Shown: positions 10,832 through 21,959, counted from the stretch's first letter. The stretch is 28,588 bases of DNA from Gamarada debralockiae (GCA_002803225.1 NXFV01000732.1:1-28588); one strand, 5' to 3'. Notes: a model not told the origin generated them from the letters alone. Made by a program: numbers and translations.

Positions 10832-12825
10832 CCGAGGGTGATTAGCGTCTGAGTAGAAGCGGCCATGCTTACCAACTGAATGTGGAACGAAGATTGAAGG
10901 ATTAGAGTTGAACTACCGTAGTAATTGCTTAACAAGACCCTGTCTCAGTATAAGACCCCCTGCTATATAAGAGCTGATTTTTCCCAAGTCATATGGAGTC
11001 AAAATATATAAGATCTTAAGATAAGGGGTAGAGTATTTACGTTTTACTACTCGTTTACGATTTAATTCATTTGAAAATTAAGCCTAGAAGGGGTTAACTA
11101 AGCATTTATAATGGATTTATTTTAAAAGAGACCCTCAAGATACATGTAAGACTCAATTGAAAGGTCGAATTCAAGTCTCTATAATGAAAGATACAATGCC
11201 TCTTGCAGTACTCTATTCCTCTGATTAAACCTGATCCCAAATCACTAAAGTACTAAGAGTTGAACTGCAAGACAGTGTCTTGTTATGCAATTAATACGGT
11301 ATACAATATCGTCTAAGCAGTAAGGTACTTAACAGGCTCTGGAAAAACTGTCAAGTATAGCAATGTACTGTTGCCCTACGAAGTCAGTCCAAGCTCCAAT
11401 ACCTCCCAAGTTACACGCACACTGTCACAGATGGCCATTAGCCCCAACTACGTTTGCAAACATGTCTCCAGGGCGACAACCCAGACAAACAGGCATGCTA
11501 CACTCGGTGTATCCAACACAGAACAGATCACCACGAAGCTCTCATCCTCAGTAATTCAATAGCTCAAACCGAGTAGAACTCTACACGTCCTACCGCTATA
11601 CTACTATTACTATCATACACTTCACATATAACAAACTGACACATAAGGAGACAGAAGGGCTAGGACTCCAACAAGGGCCGAACTGGTCGAATTAAAGCGT
11701 TGAGGGGAGACTGAAAGGTATGAGGATACAAGATGGGGAGCAGAAGCAGCCGCTAATGAGCCTGGCACATTTTGAAGACACAGGGTACTTGAAGCAAATA
11801 TGTACCTAGGTGACCATGGACAATTGAGTATTGATAGGATGTTGAAGAAGCTAAGATAATGAGAGTGGTCACAATTATACCTAAATGAATGTCTTATCAA
11901 GAAATGAACAACTAGATAAAGAGACGGAATTTCCTGCTCAAGACAGATTTCCAAAGTGGGTCAATTCTCCTTGTGATATCCCAGTTAAGCGGTAACTGTT
12001 TGGACATGCGTATGCAAGGAATTTGCTGTTCCATGATGAAAACAGTTGCAGGCATATCCCTGCTTCCTAAAGTCCTCTGTGAAATACGAAGCCGCTTCAC
12101 TTTGAAAAGCAGGGTCATGTTTAGCAGTCTGTTAAGATTAGTATCTGCCCAAGTATATAAGATGCGCTTGAAATCTGTGTAGGTGTCAAATTAACGTTTG
12201 TGCGGCCCGTAGTCATTTCCACGCGCCTGGGAAATCGTCCCCCGGAAAATAGACAAGTCCATATGTGCCATTAACCCCGAGGTAGAGAATCAAGTCTGAG
12301 AGTTCGCTAAGAAACTACTGTATTTTCTGACTTTCAGTCAGGATATGCCGCTGAATTGTGGTCATCGTCCATAGCAAATTCGAGTGGCCTTAAGCTCTTT
12401 CCATTAGTGTTGAGAGACCAAACGCTTGGTCTAGTGCCCGTTTGAGACTTCTAGGTAGCTGAAGTCCCCTGTGCTTCTGTTAAATACTTGTTATCTTTGA
12501 GAGTAGCCGAAGGATCGCACCTTGACTATTCTAGGTCTAGGGGAGGGCAAACTTCTAAGTAATTAGTCGGAGCTCAGTAGCGAGCTCGTTGAAGGGAAGA
12601 AATGTTAAATAGTTCTCGGACGAGCCAGTAACAAGGGAGGCGAGACCTTGTGCACCGAGTTCGGATGAAGAGGCGGCTTCTGAAAGACTGCTTGAGAGGA
12701 TCTGTGAATCCTCGGGATGAAAGTATGTCGATAGTCGGCCTCGTATAAAGCAATCTTCGGTGGTAAGAAGGCCATCTTGCTGGCCGAATTTCTATCTGAT
12801 GGAGTTTGATGCACGCGCTTCTTGC

Positions 12826-12895
12826 AAAAAAAAAAAAAATAAAAATAAAAATAAAAAAAAATTAAATTTAAAACAAAATTAAAAATTAAAAATAT
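12826..12895 (+). repeat. A-rich tract
   Basis: A run of 14 A is followed by about 55 bp of A-rich sequence broken by single T residues (AAAAAT-type units). It could be a microsatellite or the tail of an old retroposed copy. I see no RNA polymerase III promoter boxes or LINE coding sequence just upstream. Confidence 0.7.
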
Positions 12896-15099
12896 TGGAA
12901 GGTGGAAACTTGATGGCTGTGGAGAAGAACGAGATTTGACTTTTACTGGGGGCCCAGTGAAGAGCTGACGGGAGCCTGTAGTTCAGTCGATGGAGTTGAT
13001 TTCGAGTGTTTTTTGACGTGTTTGACACATCAACAAGGATGGTGTTTGCAATAATGTGGCAGTCTGGTAAATGAGGTGCAAGCTGACCGGGCTCCGGTAA
13101 TTGTTGACGTTGTTTAATAGAGGCCAGACGTGGCAATTCAATGCAAGGTGCGATTGTGGAGCCTGGCCTATTCAATCGGAAATTATTCACTTAAAAAACT
13201 GTTCACTTTGGAGTTCACTCTTTTTTTTTTGGGCAAAGGGGGTGGGTTTCCTTGTTTCCAGCGTCATATATCTCCAGTTGGGAGAAACCAACCCAACATC
13301 CTTCAAGAAGATAGCCCGGAAAGTCATTTCTGGAATCTTGCTCCTAGAAGTTGGCTAAAAACTTAGCTGCTCAGGCTAAATGTGGTTGAATAACTTGTCA
13401 CACCAGTTATGATGACACAAAGATGTGTTTCTTTCTTTCTTCTGTTTCCAAAATGGTATAGAATAAACCTATTATTAGTAGCAAAAATTAGTTGGGAATT
13501 TGGAACCCATCGTTATATGCTGCCTCAAGGAATAGCTAAGGGTACCTAGGTATATAGATATATCCGGTTGCTGCGAGGGACTTTAGATTCCCACATATAT
13601 ATAGAGAGCTATAAGAAACATAATCTACCCTCCATGTCTTGCGTTTTCTACTCCAATCAGTTTGTATTTGTAGAACTCGCGGAGAAGAATTCAACTACCG
13701 AAAAGCAATTGGCCTTTGGCAAAATCCATAGTCTCTTCTCATATCATCAACCAAGTGGCTTATTTGCACAAGTTATATACGCACTGATCCCGGTAACTCC
13801 CCCTGTCTGCAATTCGCTCCTTCCCCAGGGAGGGTTGAAACTTAATATATACCTCCTGTGCTCTTAGTCCTAGGGGCAACACACCTTTCTTAGAGTTGCG
13901 GGTTAGTGAATTACAGAAATGGAAATCTACTTACACCGTCTTTGAAAATCTCCATATCAAGTGAATTCAAACTGTGGCCTCAATTCAATAGAAAAATGAT
14001 GACTTGGGGTTGTCAAATTCACTGTTACGATATTCCTCGGCGAGGTATTTAAATTCACGTGCTGTTTCCCCTCCCGGCTTTCAGAATCTCAATCTGGCCA
14101 GAGAGGTATTTACAGAACGCATCTTCTTCTTTCCAGTCACTCTCCGTTAATACAAATCAAGTGAAGCTCTTTCAGCTCGTTGGCCAACCTTCACGCCCCT
14201 CAATATCCTACCATCGACCGGCAAATTGGACATCCTCCTCCATTTCCGCATTTTCAGCAGCCGAGCACTTCACCCAAAGTCAAAATAGTAGGTTACCGAG
14301 CTTTCCGAGTTTGCAACATCCAAAAGCGCGAATCAACGCGTACGCTAGAGGTTGTTACCAGTCGTTGAGTCTTTCTGAGACATGAACCGCTCGGAAATTT
14401 CCCTCTCTACTAGACCCGAAATCAACACGTCAAGTAAACTACACTATGGCCTATGCCGAGCGGGATATCTTGTACTATGACGAATCAAGATCTCTGAGTG
14501 GCTTCGCAGGCATATTACCACTCCCGCAGACATCCATTCCACAAGCGCTTCCACGACAAGAATTCTCTGCTGTACACTAACACACCAATCTTTCCGCGCC
14601 CATACTAAGGCTCTTATCACAATCTCCCTACATCTCTTTCGACGGAGCCATTGCCAACTCTGGCTTTGGAGCAGAAAGCAGTAAGAACTGTTCGTGACAA
14701 GATCATTGGGTCACTCACAGACAGGAAAGTGAAAGTATCCATCGAACCTCCTCAACAACCATTAAATCCAATATACCCTCGACCACACACCACTCCTTAC
14801 ATTTCTCCTTTCAAATCGTTACTTCGAGATGACTTTCGTTACTCCAGGATGTTATTCTCAAATGCTGAGATCCAGCGCTGCCTTTCAAATGGAAGCCCCT
14901 TCTTTTGGAAAGACTCTATAGGCTAAGATCGAGAGAGATTTTGACCCAATATGTGTTCGCCTCTCGTATCAAGCCACCTCAGATCCTGTTCGCGTGCAAG
15001 GAGTCTTGGGCCGAAGCGCAAAAGTCTTAGAAGCTCGCTTTCGGCTTCGACCATGCACAACTGCTGAGCATGGACTATTTCAATTATGCCCTTGGTATC

Positions 15100-15893
15100 C
15101 TTTACTTCGAGTACCCGACATCCCTCGAGAGCTTTCAACCGGGAAGGAAGCTGACGTATTCACACCAGGTGTAATTGGCAAGGAAGGACTTGATGGAGAA
15201 GGACTGTTTGCTAGGACGGTTCAACCCTAGCGACTCGCTATCCACGTCCGCCCAACTATGATTTACAACCCCAATCGCATAAATTGCCTTTTGCCAATGC
15301 AAATGATGATGGTACTCTCGAGCAATCTCTTCTCTTTACTTACAGCCATTCTCGCTTGACAAACACAGATCTTAAACATGGCGTGCCGCATCTCATGGAC
15401 CAGTGTGTCGAAATAAGCTTTCATGGCATGGTGGGGCTTTCACAAAGCCCCGATTTGGAGTCCTTGGAGCCGACTATGAGTTCCACCCAGGGCTTTTCAA
15501 GCCTAAATCGTGGACGCGCTCTTCTGCTGGATGATGGCTGTCACACATCCCCCAATGCTCATTCCATAGCGTTTCGACGACCACTCCTCTGAAAGCTGTT
15601 CAAGTTTGCAGAATCCTGTGAGCAGAAAGTTGAAGAGAGACGTCGTTGAAGATCTCGAACTAGTTTCTGAAGTCCTCGAGATTCTCGGGCTTGCCTGGGT
15701 TCAGGATCCTTCGTATATGAAGGGCTCGACTCCCTGTCTCTGTTTCGGGCTAAGCCATCGCGTGTTCGTCCGACAAAGTCTCTGATTGCGTCTGAAATTG
15801 CCTCTAAACTGTATGATCCAGGCTTTAAATGTCCGATCGGAAGTCATCTTCTTCGAGAAGGGGCTGAACGTGTGGTAGTTTGATAGAAGACAT
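15100..15893 (-). pseudogene. Broken relic of a SprT-like zinc metalloprotease gene
   Basis: Reading right to left, a start codon at 15,893 opens MSSIKLPHVQPLLEEDDF, soon stopped. The same frame later gives PGKPENLEDFRN and FEIFNDV. After a frame switch near 15,640 the text reads FNFLLTGFCKLEQLSEEW and reaches YFDTLVHEMRHAMFKIC, with the H-E-x-x-H zinc motif at 15,380-15,397. A second switch leads to HHHLHWQKAIYAI (HWQK at 15,288-15,299), matching the place where fungal SprT-like domains have a GHGxxWQ-type motif, then SWADVDSESLGLNR. At least two frameshifts and several stops (TAG, TGA, TAA) make it non-functional as read. SprT-like domains are zinc proteases, some acting in DNA-protein crosslink repair; the role of this fungal family is not known to me. 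Introns could explain one break but not all. Confidence 0.5.
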
Positions 15894-17829
15894 GGTCTTG
15901 GCGACGAGTTTGTAGACGAGTAGTTTACCTTGGTGTAGGAAAAAGGCTGTTGAAGGTTGACGATGGGGAGGGAGAGAATAGATAGGCTAATCCGGTGGTC
16001 GAAGTTTATGCTATGGTGAGCAAGGAAGGCTGCGAATAATCGGAGAGTTGTGAGTCGAAAAGAAGAGCTGGACTCTGGCGTCATTACTCATAACGTGAAT
16101 CATTTCCTCATTGTGCTAATAACGTCTAACATTTTAGAACTCAGAGAGATTTTCAAACCGTGAAGAGTATTGTTCTGTTCTCCAAAGAGTAAATACTTTC
16201 TTCAACATGAAATTGGGTGCTCACCTCTTTAGACTCACTTGCTCAGCACAGCTCAGGTTTGTTCCCCACAGCTCAGGCTGGAGCAGCCACTGCTCATGGA
16301 AATAGAAAATTCTGATGTCGAGATTCCGATGGAGCCCATTTTAGGATCCATCTCGATGAGTTACACGTGACCAACAATTCAGTCCAATAATTTTAGCACA
16401 ACGTCATTTGTGACCCCGATTTGCTCCTAGCTCTTTAACTTCTTTCTTATAAAAACTCGTATTCAATTATATATCTAACTATACTAGGCGACAGATGATT
16501 GTGTATAACTATCAAAGAAATCATAAGAGACTACCGTACTAATTGGCAGATGGGAGCCGACAATAATGAATGGAATGAATCCGAGAGACTCTTTTGCATG
16601 GTCTTCGTCGTCAGGAATATTGCCTGAAATATCGGTATCATTAGCACCGATCTGACGTACAAGCTGTCATCTGAAGAATCACTTCCTCCAAGTTCATTTA
16701 CTAAAGTTCACGTGACCCTACCACTTCCCACATTCGTAAAATCAATATCGCATCACGTGCCACCGCGAGAGGAACTTCTGGGAAGGGCAGCTTCTGCTCT
16801 TTTCTTGCCGGGCAAAGTAATCTCTTTGACTTTCCTCCTAGAGTTTCAATGTTTGGAGGACCATACCCGGGATGCGAGTTAGCCAAGACCGATCCGAACT
16901 TTGCATCTCTGCTATCACATGGCTCCTGAGTCACAAAATAGACATGACTGGCCTTTAGCAACATCTATTCAACACTCACAAAATAGATCGAGGTTATTCA
17001 GATATTAGGATCTTCATTGATATCCTCAGGAATAGGGCATACCGACAATCCGGGTCGTATTTTAAGTACCACTGCCAAGTCCCCATGCCCTGTACCAAAC
17101 TCTGCTGTGTCATGAGAATAGGGTTGCCCAATGCCCACGCCCAGTCCCGCCGTACAAAGCCAAATCCTGATTGTGACCCTCATAAAACTTTGCCATTCAT
17201 ATCTATCACGAATAGAAATCAGTTGGTGATGGCGATCCTTCTGTAAATTCCTACTGCATTGCAAGCATAGCCTCCTTACTCCGTACAGCTGCATGTCCCA
17301 AGCCCCACTCCACCAAAAGATCAAAGAAAGGGAGAGGGGCTGGATGTGAAGCGACAGAGCGAATTGAGAGGTGCAGAGATGTATCCATGAAAAGTAAGCT
17401 GACAGAGAAAATAAGAAGAAACCTCACGAAGTTGTTGGAAATTAATAGAAGACTTCTTTGTGCGTCTTTGTTACTTTGGTCTTGTTCTGAAAATATACGC
17501 AACGGCGTGTATTTTCTGAGATTCTGAAACCCAGCCCTCCATTTTGGCGACCATTGCGTTGCTTCCGAACCGGGCTTAGCCTTCCTGGGCAGCGCTAACA
17601 TTCATCACTCCAACGAATTTCTGCCTCCCTTCGGACTCTCTGCTGTTTTCTTCTATTACCATACCCCCATCCTAACAACAGAATCGTTCACGAGAATAAC
17701 ATTTATATTGAGCTCGCATCCGCAGCTCTTTACAATCGTTCAAATCAATCCAGAACCCAGAATTCTTATTCAGACACTCGCCTGGCGAGGTCTGTCTTAA
17801 TCCAATACGGCAACGTTGGACGGCCCACG
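15894..17829. other. Intergenic region upstream of IRE1
   Basis: No gene is supported. It holds the repeat copy at 16,241-16,500. The last roughly 250 bp (about 17,580-17,829) are pyrimidine-rich and contain no ATG on the plus strand before the IRE1 start, fitting a promoter and 5' leader without upstream ORFs. Minus-strand open frames at 16,701-16,964, 16,998-17,324 and 17,251-17,601 show no known motif. Confidence 0.5.
16241..16500 (+). repeat. Dispersed repeat copy A (GCTCAG cluster plus AT-rich tail)
   Basis: A GCTCAG cluster (16,241-16,297) is followed by GGAGCCCATTTTAGGATCC at about 16,332 and ACGTGACCAACAATTCAG at about 16,365. A TTTAACTTCT...TTATAAAAACTCG...CAATTATATATCTAACTA stretch follows at about 16,434-16,485. 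The same blocks recur in the same order at 27,063-27,490, more AT-rich. The TATAAAAA inside could be a promoter of an LTR or other element, but no ends are defined. Confidence 0.5.
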
Positions 17830-20800
17830 ATGCCGCGACGGCGGCCACCCGTCGTGAATAATCTCATCCTACTTGCAGTTGCCGTCCTATTCATACCATG
17901 GATCGGCGTCGAAGCTCAGCAGCAGCAACGACCCGCGGTGCGACACGAATCACCGCACGAGGCACTCGAGGCCGAACCATCGTTACACACGCTTGAGGCC
18001 ACAAAGATCCCTCTACAACTCGAGACCCCGCTCACTCCGGAACGACGCAAGAACACTTTGAGCGTCAATAACAATAGTAACAACAACAGACAGGTCAAGA
18101 ACGATGCGAGCGCCATCGCAACTTTGGCTCCGGCGAAACCCGCCGTTGCACTGCCACCTGCAAGACGGTCCACCCCAACGGGTGGATTGACCTCGCCGCA
18201 TACTGCGCGGAGTCTTGAGGATTGGGAAGTGGAAGACTTTGTGCTTCTGGCGACCGTCGATGGAAAACTCTATGCCAGGGATCGGAAAAATGGCAAGGAG
18301 AAATGGGCTTTGGAGGTAGATAAGCCTATGGTGGAGACTACATATCATCGAAGGAATCGATCGTCCGTTGAGGAGGATTACGATCCGGTGTCGATTGATG
18401 ATTACCTGTGGATTGTGGAGCCGAGTCGAGATGGAAGTCTTTACGTTTACCGACCTGGCGGACCGGATCCCGGACTCGTCAATACAGGCCTTACGATGAA
18501 GAAGTTGGTGGAGGAGATGTCTCCATACAGTAGTTTGGATCCACCAGTGGTATACAATGGCAGAAAGGAGACGACCATGATAACCGTAGACGCACGAACT
18601 GGCCAAGTGCTCAAATGGTTTGGATCTACAAATGCGTTGGTCAACGACGAGAGCTGCCTGAATACGAATGGCCTTGTTGATACGGATAGCGAGGAATGCA
18701 GTACGAGCGCTACTCTTACGATTGGTCGAACAGAATACAGTGTTGGTATACATGGCAAGGACGGACACTTGATTGCAACTTTGAAGTTTTCTGAGTGGAG
18801 CCCCAACAACTACGACCATGACCTCCAACGCCAATATCACACGACTCTCGACAACAGGTATATCTACACAAGTCACGATGGTGTAGTAATTGGTTTCGAT
18901 CACGATCAGAGCAGCACCAACGAACAGGGAAGACTCTTCCAACGAAAGTTCCAACAGAAGTTCGCGTCTCCCGTGGTTCGGGTCTTTGATGTTGCGAGGC
19001 CGTGGGGTACGGAAAATGATGATCCAGAGCTCATTGTACTGCCACAACCGATGCCTCCAAATCAGGATGAGGATGTGATATCTGCCAAAGTCTTCCTCAA
19101 CCACACTGAGGATGGAAGTTGGTATGCTATGTCAGGCAAATTTTATCCTTTGGCAGTTCAAGGGATCGGACCCGCCCAGTGCAATCAACAGGGATGGCAG
19201 CATCAGCGACAGTTCAATTCCTGGGATATGATGAACGATTTACAATTGTCAAAAGCCCTAGTTGGGTTGCATTCGATTGACAATACTGTTCGGACCGAGA
19301 CACCGTTATCTATATCACCCCCTTCCTTGGAAGACAATGGGACACAGGCCCTTCCTGACAGCGACAGCACGCCAGCCTTATCAGGAACGCCTACGGTTTG
19401 GCAGTGGCTACGCTTACAACCTAGAAATGCGCTCGACCATACGATTTCATTCGTTCAGAACCCTTTGGCGATTCTAATTCTGGTTGGCCTGGTTTATACC
19501 TATAACCAGCAAATTCGTTCCCGGATCGGCCATCTAGGTGGCGGAAAGAAGGGACTTTCTCAGCAACTTGAATCGCCCATTATGGATGTACAATCGACAG
19601 CGGACAGTGTACCCCCAGCTGGGCTGCCGAAGATTCCCGAGGACAAGGTCATCCAAATCGCTCAACTCGATGGAACGATTGAGAATGCTAAGACTGAGAA
19701 TGGATCATCTAATCAGAGCAATTCAAATGCGGCGGATAAAGTGCAAACAGGGAAGGATTTATCAACTGGCCAACTGCTCTTAGACACTCCCGGACAAGAC
19801 AAGCCTCCGGAGAAAAAGAAGGCCCACCGAGGCAAACGTGGCGGCGTCAAACATAAGAAAGGCCCCCGGGCGCCCTCACAGGGCCCATCTGAGGATGGCA
19901 ACCAGAAACCTCCGCCAACCGTCGACGATGCTGTCCGAGATGCTCAAAATATGGGCCAGCAAACCAAGCTGGAACCCGACATCCGTACTATACCGACCGA
20001 TCCCTCGGAGGTGTCGGGCCCTATCCTTCGCCTCAATAACCTCGTCGTCAACACGGAAAAGCTTATAGGCACTGGTAGCAACGGCACGATGGTTTTCGAA
20101 GGTACATTCGACGGACGCGCGGTTGCTGTCAAGAGAATGCTCATACAGTTCTTCGACATTGCATCACAAGAGACTAAGCTCCTTCGAGAGAGTGATGATC
20201 ATCCAAATGTCATCCGATACTTTGCACAGGAGCAAGGTGCCGGATTCCTCTACATCGCTTTGGAGCTGTGCCCAGCCTCTCTAGCTGATGTCATCGACAA
20301 GCCGCATCTACATCTTAATCTCGCACAAGCAGGCGAGAAGGATTTGCCCAACGTACTCTACCAAATTACCAATGGCCTCGAGCACTTGCACAATCTTCGA
20401 ATCGTTCATCGCGATCTAAAACCTCAAAATATCCTAGTTGCAATGGGCAAAGATGGCAGACCTCGTCTTCTTGTTTCGGATTTCGGACTATGCAAGAAGC
20501 TCGAGGGAGAACAATCCTCATTCCGCGCCACGACTGCACATGCCGCTGGTACATCTGGATGGCGCGCCCCCGAGCTCCTTCTAGATGACGATGCCAATGA
20601 GGGATCTACAATGGTGGATGCAAGCACGGATGGCAATTCAGGATCCATCGTCCGCAGCCCTGAACTCCCGCCAAATAGACGAGCAACTCGTGCTATTGAT
20701 ATTTTCTCGCTCGGCCTCGTCTTCTTCTATGTGCTGACTAAAGGCTCTCATCCTTTCGACTGCGGCGACCGCTACATGCGAGAAGTCAACATCAGAAAAG

Positions 20801-21351
20801 GCAAATTCAGTCTCACGAATCTGGAAGTACTAGGTGACTACGCCTTTGAGGCCCAGGACCTCATTAGGTCTATGCTCGCAACAGAGCCCAAAGAGCGTCC
20901 TACAGCTAGGCAAGTCATGGCACACCCCTTCTTCTGGTCCCCCAAGAAACGTCTCAATTTCCTCTGCGATGTATCCGACCATTTCGAGAAAGAGATCCGC
21001 GACCCACCGTCCGACGCGTTGAAAGGGCTCGAATATTTTGCCCCTCATGTCTGCGGAAGCGACTTCCTCAAGCCTCTTGGCAAAGACTTCGTCGACTCTT
21101 TGGGCAAGCAGCGCAAGTATACAGGCACCAGATTGCTGGACTTATTGCGAGCGCTCAGGAACAAGAAAAACCACTACGAAGATATGAGTGAGACGCTCCA
21201 AAAGCATGTGGGACCCTTACCAGAGGGATACTTGAGCTTCTGGACCCGAAGATTCCCAAATTTGCTGATCATCTGCTGGAATGTTGTGTACGATGTGCAG
21301 TGGGAGGAGACAGATCGATTCAGGGAGTACTATCAGCCGGCTGGTCTTTAA
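17830..21351 (+). CDS. IRE1: IRE1, ER-stress sensor kinase/endoribonuclease
   Basis: This 1173-aa single-exon gene has the full Ire1 layout. Residues 1-29 are a signal peptide. The ER-lumenal stress-sensing domain runs from about 135 to 450 (LLATVDGKLYARDRKNGKEKW), and a membrane segment lies at about 539-558. A long low-complexity cytosolic linker includes a basic patch at 662-680 (KKKAHRGKRGGVKHKKG). The kinase has a Gly-rich loop at 747-752, Lys768, HRDLKPQN with Asp862, DFG at 884-886 and APE at 913-915. The KEN RNase domain runs from about 1038 to 1169. Its Tyr1097, Arg1110 and His1115 align with yeast Tyr1043, Arg1056 and His1061, so both activities look intact. In fungi Ire1 splices HAC1-type mRNA to start the unfolded protein response. 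About 40 residues separate APE from Asp957, longer than in yeast. The start is the first ATG and gives a proper signal peptide. Long open frames on the other strand are shadows. Confidence 0.97.
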   Translation: MPRRRPPVVNNLILLAVAVLFIPWIGVEAQQQQRPAVRHESPHEALEAEPSLHTLEATKIPLQLETPLTPERRKNTLSVNNNSNNNRQVKNDASAIATLAPAKPAVALPPARRSTPTGGLTSPHTARSLEDWEVEDFVLLATVDGKLYARDRKNGKEKWALEVDKPMVETTYHRRNRSSVEEDYDPVSIDDYLWIVEPSRDGSLYVYRPGGPDPGLVNTGLTMKKLVEEMSPYSSLDPPVVYNGRKETTMITVDARTGQVLKWFGSTNALVNDESCLNTNGLVDTDSEECSTSATLTIGRTEYSVGIHGKDGHLIATLKFSEWSPNNYDHDLQRQYHTTLDNRYIYTSHDGVVIGFDHDQSSTNEQGRLFQRKFQQKFASPVVRVFDVARPWGTENDDPELIVLPQPMPPNQDEDVISAKVFLNHTEDGSWYAMSGKFYPLAVQGIGPAQCNQQGWQHQRQFNSWDMMNDLQLSKALVGLHSIDNTVRTETPLSISPPSLEDNGTQALPDSDSTPALSGTPTVWQWLRLQPRNALDHTISFVQNPLAILILVGLVYTYNQQIRSRIGHLGGGKKGLSQQLESPIMDVQSTADSVPPAGLPKIPEDKVIQIAQLDGTIENAKTENGSSNQSNSNAADKVQTGKDLSTGQLLLDTPGQDKPPEKKKAHRGKRGGVKHKKGPRAPSQGPSEDGNQKPPPTVDDAVRDAQNMGQQTKLEPDIRTIPTDPSEVSGPILRLNNLVVNTEKLIGTGSNGTMVFEGTFDGRAVAVKRMLIQFFDIASQETKLLRESDDHPNVIRYFAQEQGAGFLYIALELCPASLADVIDKPHLHLNLAQAGEKDLPNVLYQITNGLEHLHNLRIVHRDLKPQNILVAMGKDGRPRLLVSDFGLCKKLEGEQSSFRATTAHAAGTSGWRAPELLLDDDANEGSTMVDASTDGNSGSIVRSPELPPNRRATRAIDIFSLGLVFFYVLTKGSHPFDCGDRYMREVNIRKGKFSLTNLEVLGDYAFEAQDLIRSMLATEPKERPTARQVMAHPFFWSPKKRLNFLCDVSDHFEKEIRDPPSDALKGLEYFAPHVCGSDFLKPLGKDFVDSLGKQRKYTGTRLLDLLRALRNKKNHYEDMSETLQKHVGPLPEGYLSFWTRRFPNLLIICWNVVYDVQWEETDRFREYYQPAGL

Positions 21352-21622
21352 GCCATTTTTCAGCGGGGTTGTGGGATTGGAGGCGTTCATTTCTTTTAGT
21401 GATTCAATCTGCAGCGTGTATTATTGTTAAAGGAGTGGTACGGATCCAGGTAGTTCGTAAATTCAGATGCTTTTGGTACTTGCTCAATCATCCTAATGCT
21501 TTGAATGGTTGAAAACATCAAAATTTGGGTAAAGTATTGTGGTGCGGGTCGATACATCCCCTTGAATCCCGCTTTTCGGTTCTTCAACCCCTGTACAAAA
21601 AATGCCCCGCGAAATCCCATAT
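21352..21622. other. Convergent 3' region between IRE1 and the small minus-strand gene
   Basis: This 271-bp stretch should contain the 3' untranslated ends of both convergent genes. I see no ORF of interest and no single clear poly(A) signal. Confidence 0.5.
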
Positions 21623-21959
21623 TCAAGAAGAATCCTCACTGGTACATGTCAGCTGAATAAACATTCTCCAACCCAAGACTGTCTTTCCGATAGTCACCTT
21701 TTCCGGGTTCTTGATTCTTTGCTTTTTCTGGCCATCACGGCGGCTAAGTTGTGATGGGCTTTCCTGGTCCGCATTAGAGTTGTGGCTTGACTCTCTTTCA
21801 GCCACATCATGAGGACGTGAAGAACGACGGAGCACTTCCACCGAACTCAGCTGTAACCAAAACATAATCAACATAACTTTGCCCTTTCATTGGGACCTTC
21901 CACAACTTGCATAATACCAAATAATCCCTTACCTTCATCTTACTAGTTCGGCAGTCCAT
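21623..21959 (-). CDS. Predicted small two-exon protein, 84 aa, function unknown
   Basis: Exon 1 (21,959-21,933) encodes MDCRTSKMK. A phase-0 intron of 82 nt follows (21,932-21,851), with donor GTAAGG and acceptor TTACAG. Exon 2 (21,850-21,623) encodes LSSVEVLRRSSRPHDVAERE, then a Ser/Gln/Asn/Lys-rich stretch, KVTIGKTVLGWRMFIQLT and a stop. The total is 84 aa. The join keeps one open frame and the splice sites match the fungal consensus, which is why I call it. The protein is hydrophilic and basic, with no signal peptide, membrane segment or family motif I recognise. It is divergent from the SWIB gene and convergent with IRE1. It could instead be antisense or untranslated sequence with a chance frame, so the call is tentative. 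Confidence 0.35.

Larger units (their letters stand above)
10360..14899. other. Gene-poor region with low-complexity and repeat fragments
   Basis: No gene is supported. The stretch contains a GC-rich hairpin at about 10,667-10,692 (TAGGAGCC/GGCTCCTA stem), a GCTCAG cluster at 10,771-10,831, a cysteine-rich minus-strand fragment at 11,329-11,526 with an internal stop, and an A-rich tract at 12,826-12,895. Open frames of 60-110 codons occur on both strands but overlap each other and show no known motif. Spliced genes with short exons cannot be excluded. Confidence 0.5.

Noticed and set aside
13101..13867. Plus-strand frames of 78-99 codons
   Set aside because: They show no motifs, overlap in different frames and have unusual composition. 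No splice structure makes a longer protein.
15200..15240. A GGTTCAACCC tRNA B-box-like match
   Set aside because: There is no A box or cloverleaf around it, and it falls in the SprT-like relic.
14446..15592. A possible plus-strand gene starting MAYAERDILYYDE, with protein-like frames at 14,651-14,926 and 15,284-15,592
   Set aside because: The frames do not join with plausible introns, stops are frequent, and the right part is explained better by the minus-strand SprT-like relic. The left part stays unexplained.
15701..16084. A 127-codon minus-strand frame
   Set aside because: It overlaps the start of the SprT-like relic in another frame and is Ser-rich without a recognisable domain.
18013..19104. 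A 363-codon open frame antisense to IRE1
   Set aside because: It lies wholly within the conserved IRE1 coding sequence and has no motif. It reflects codon bias of the sense gene.
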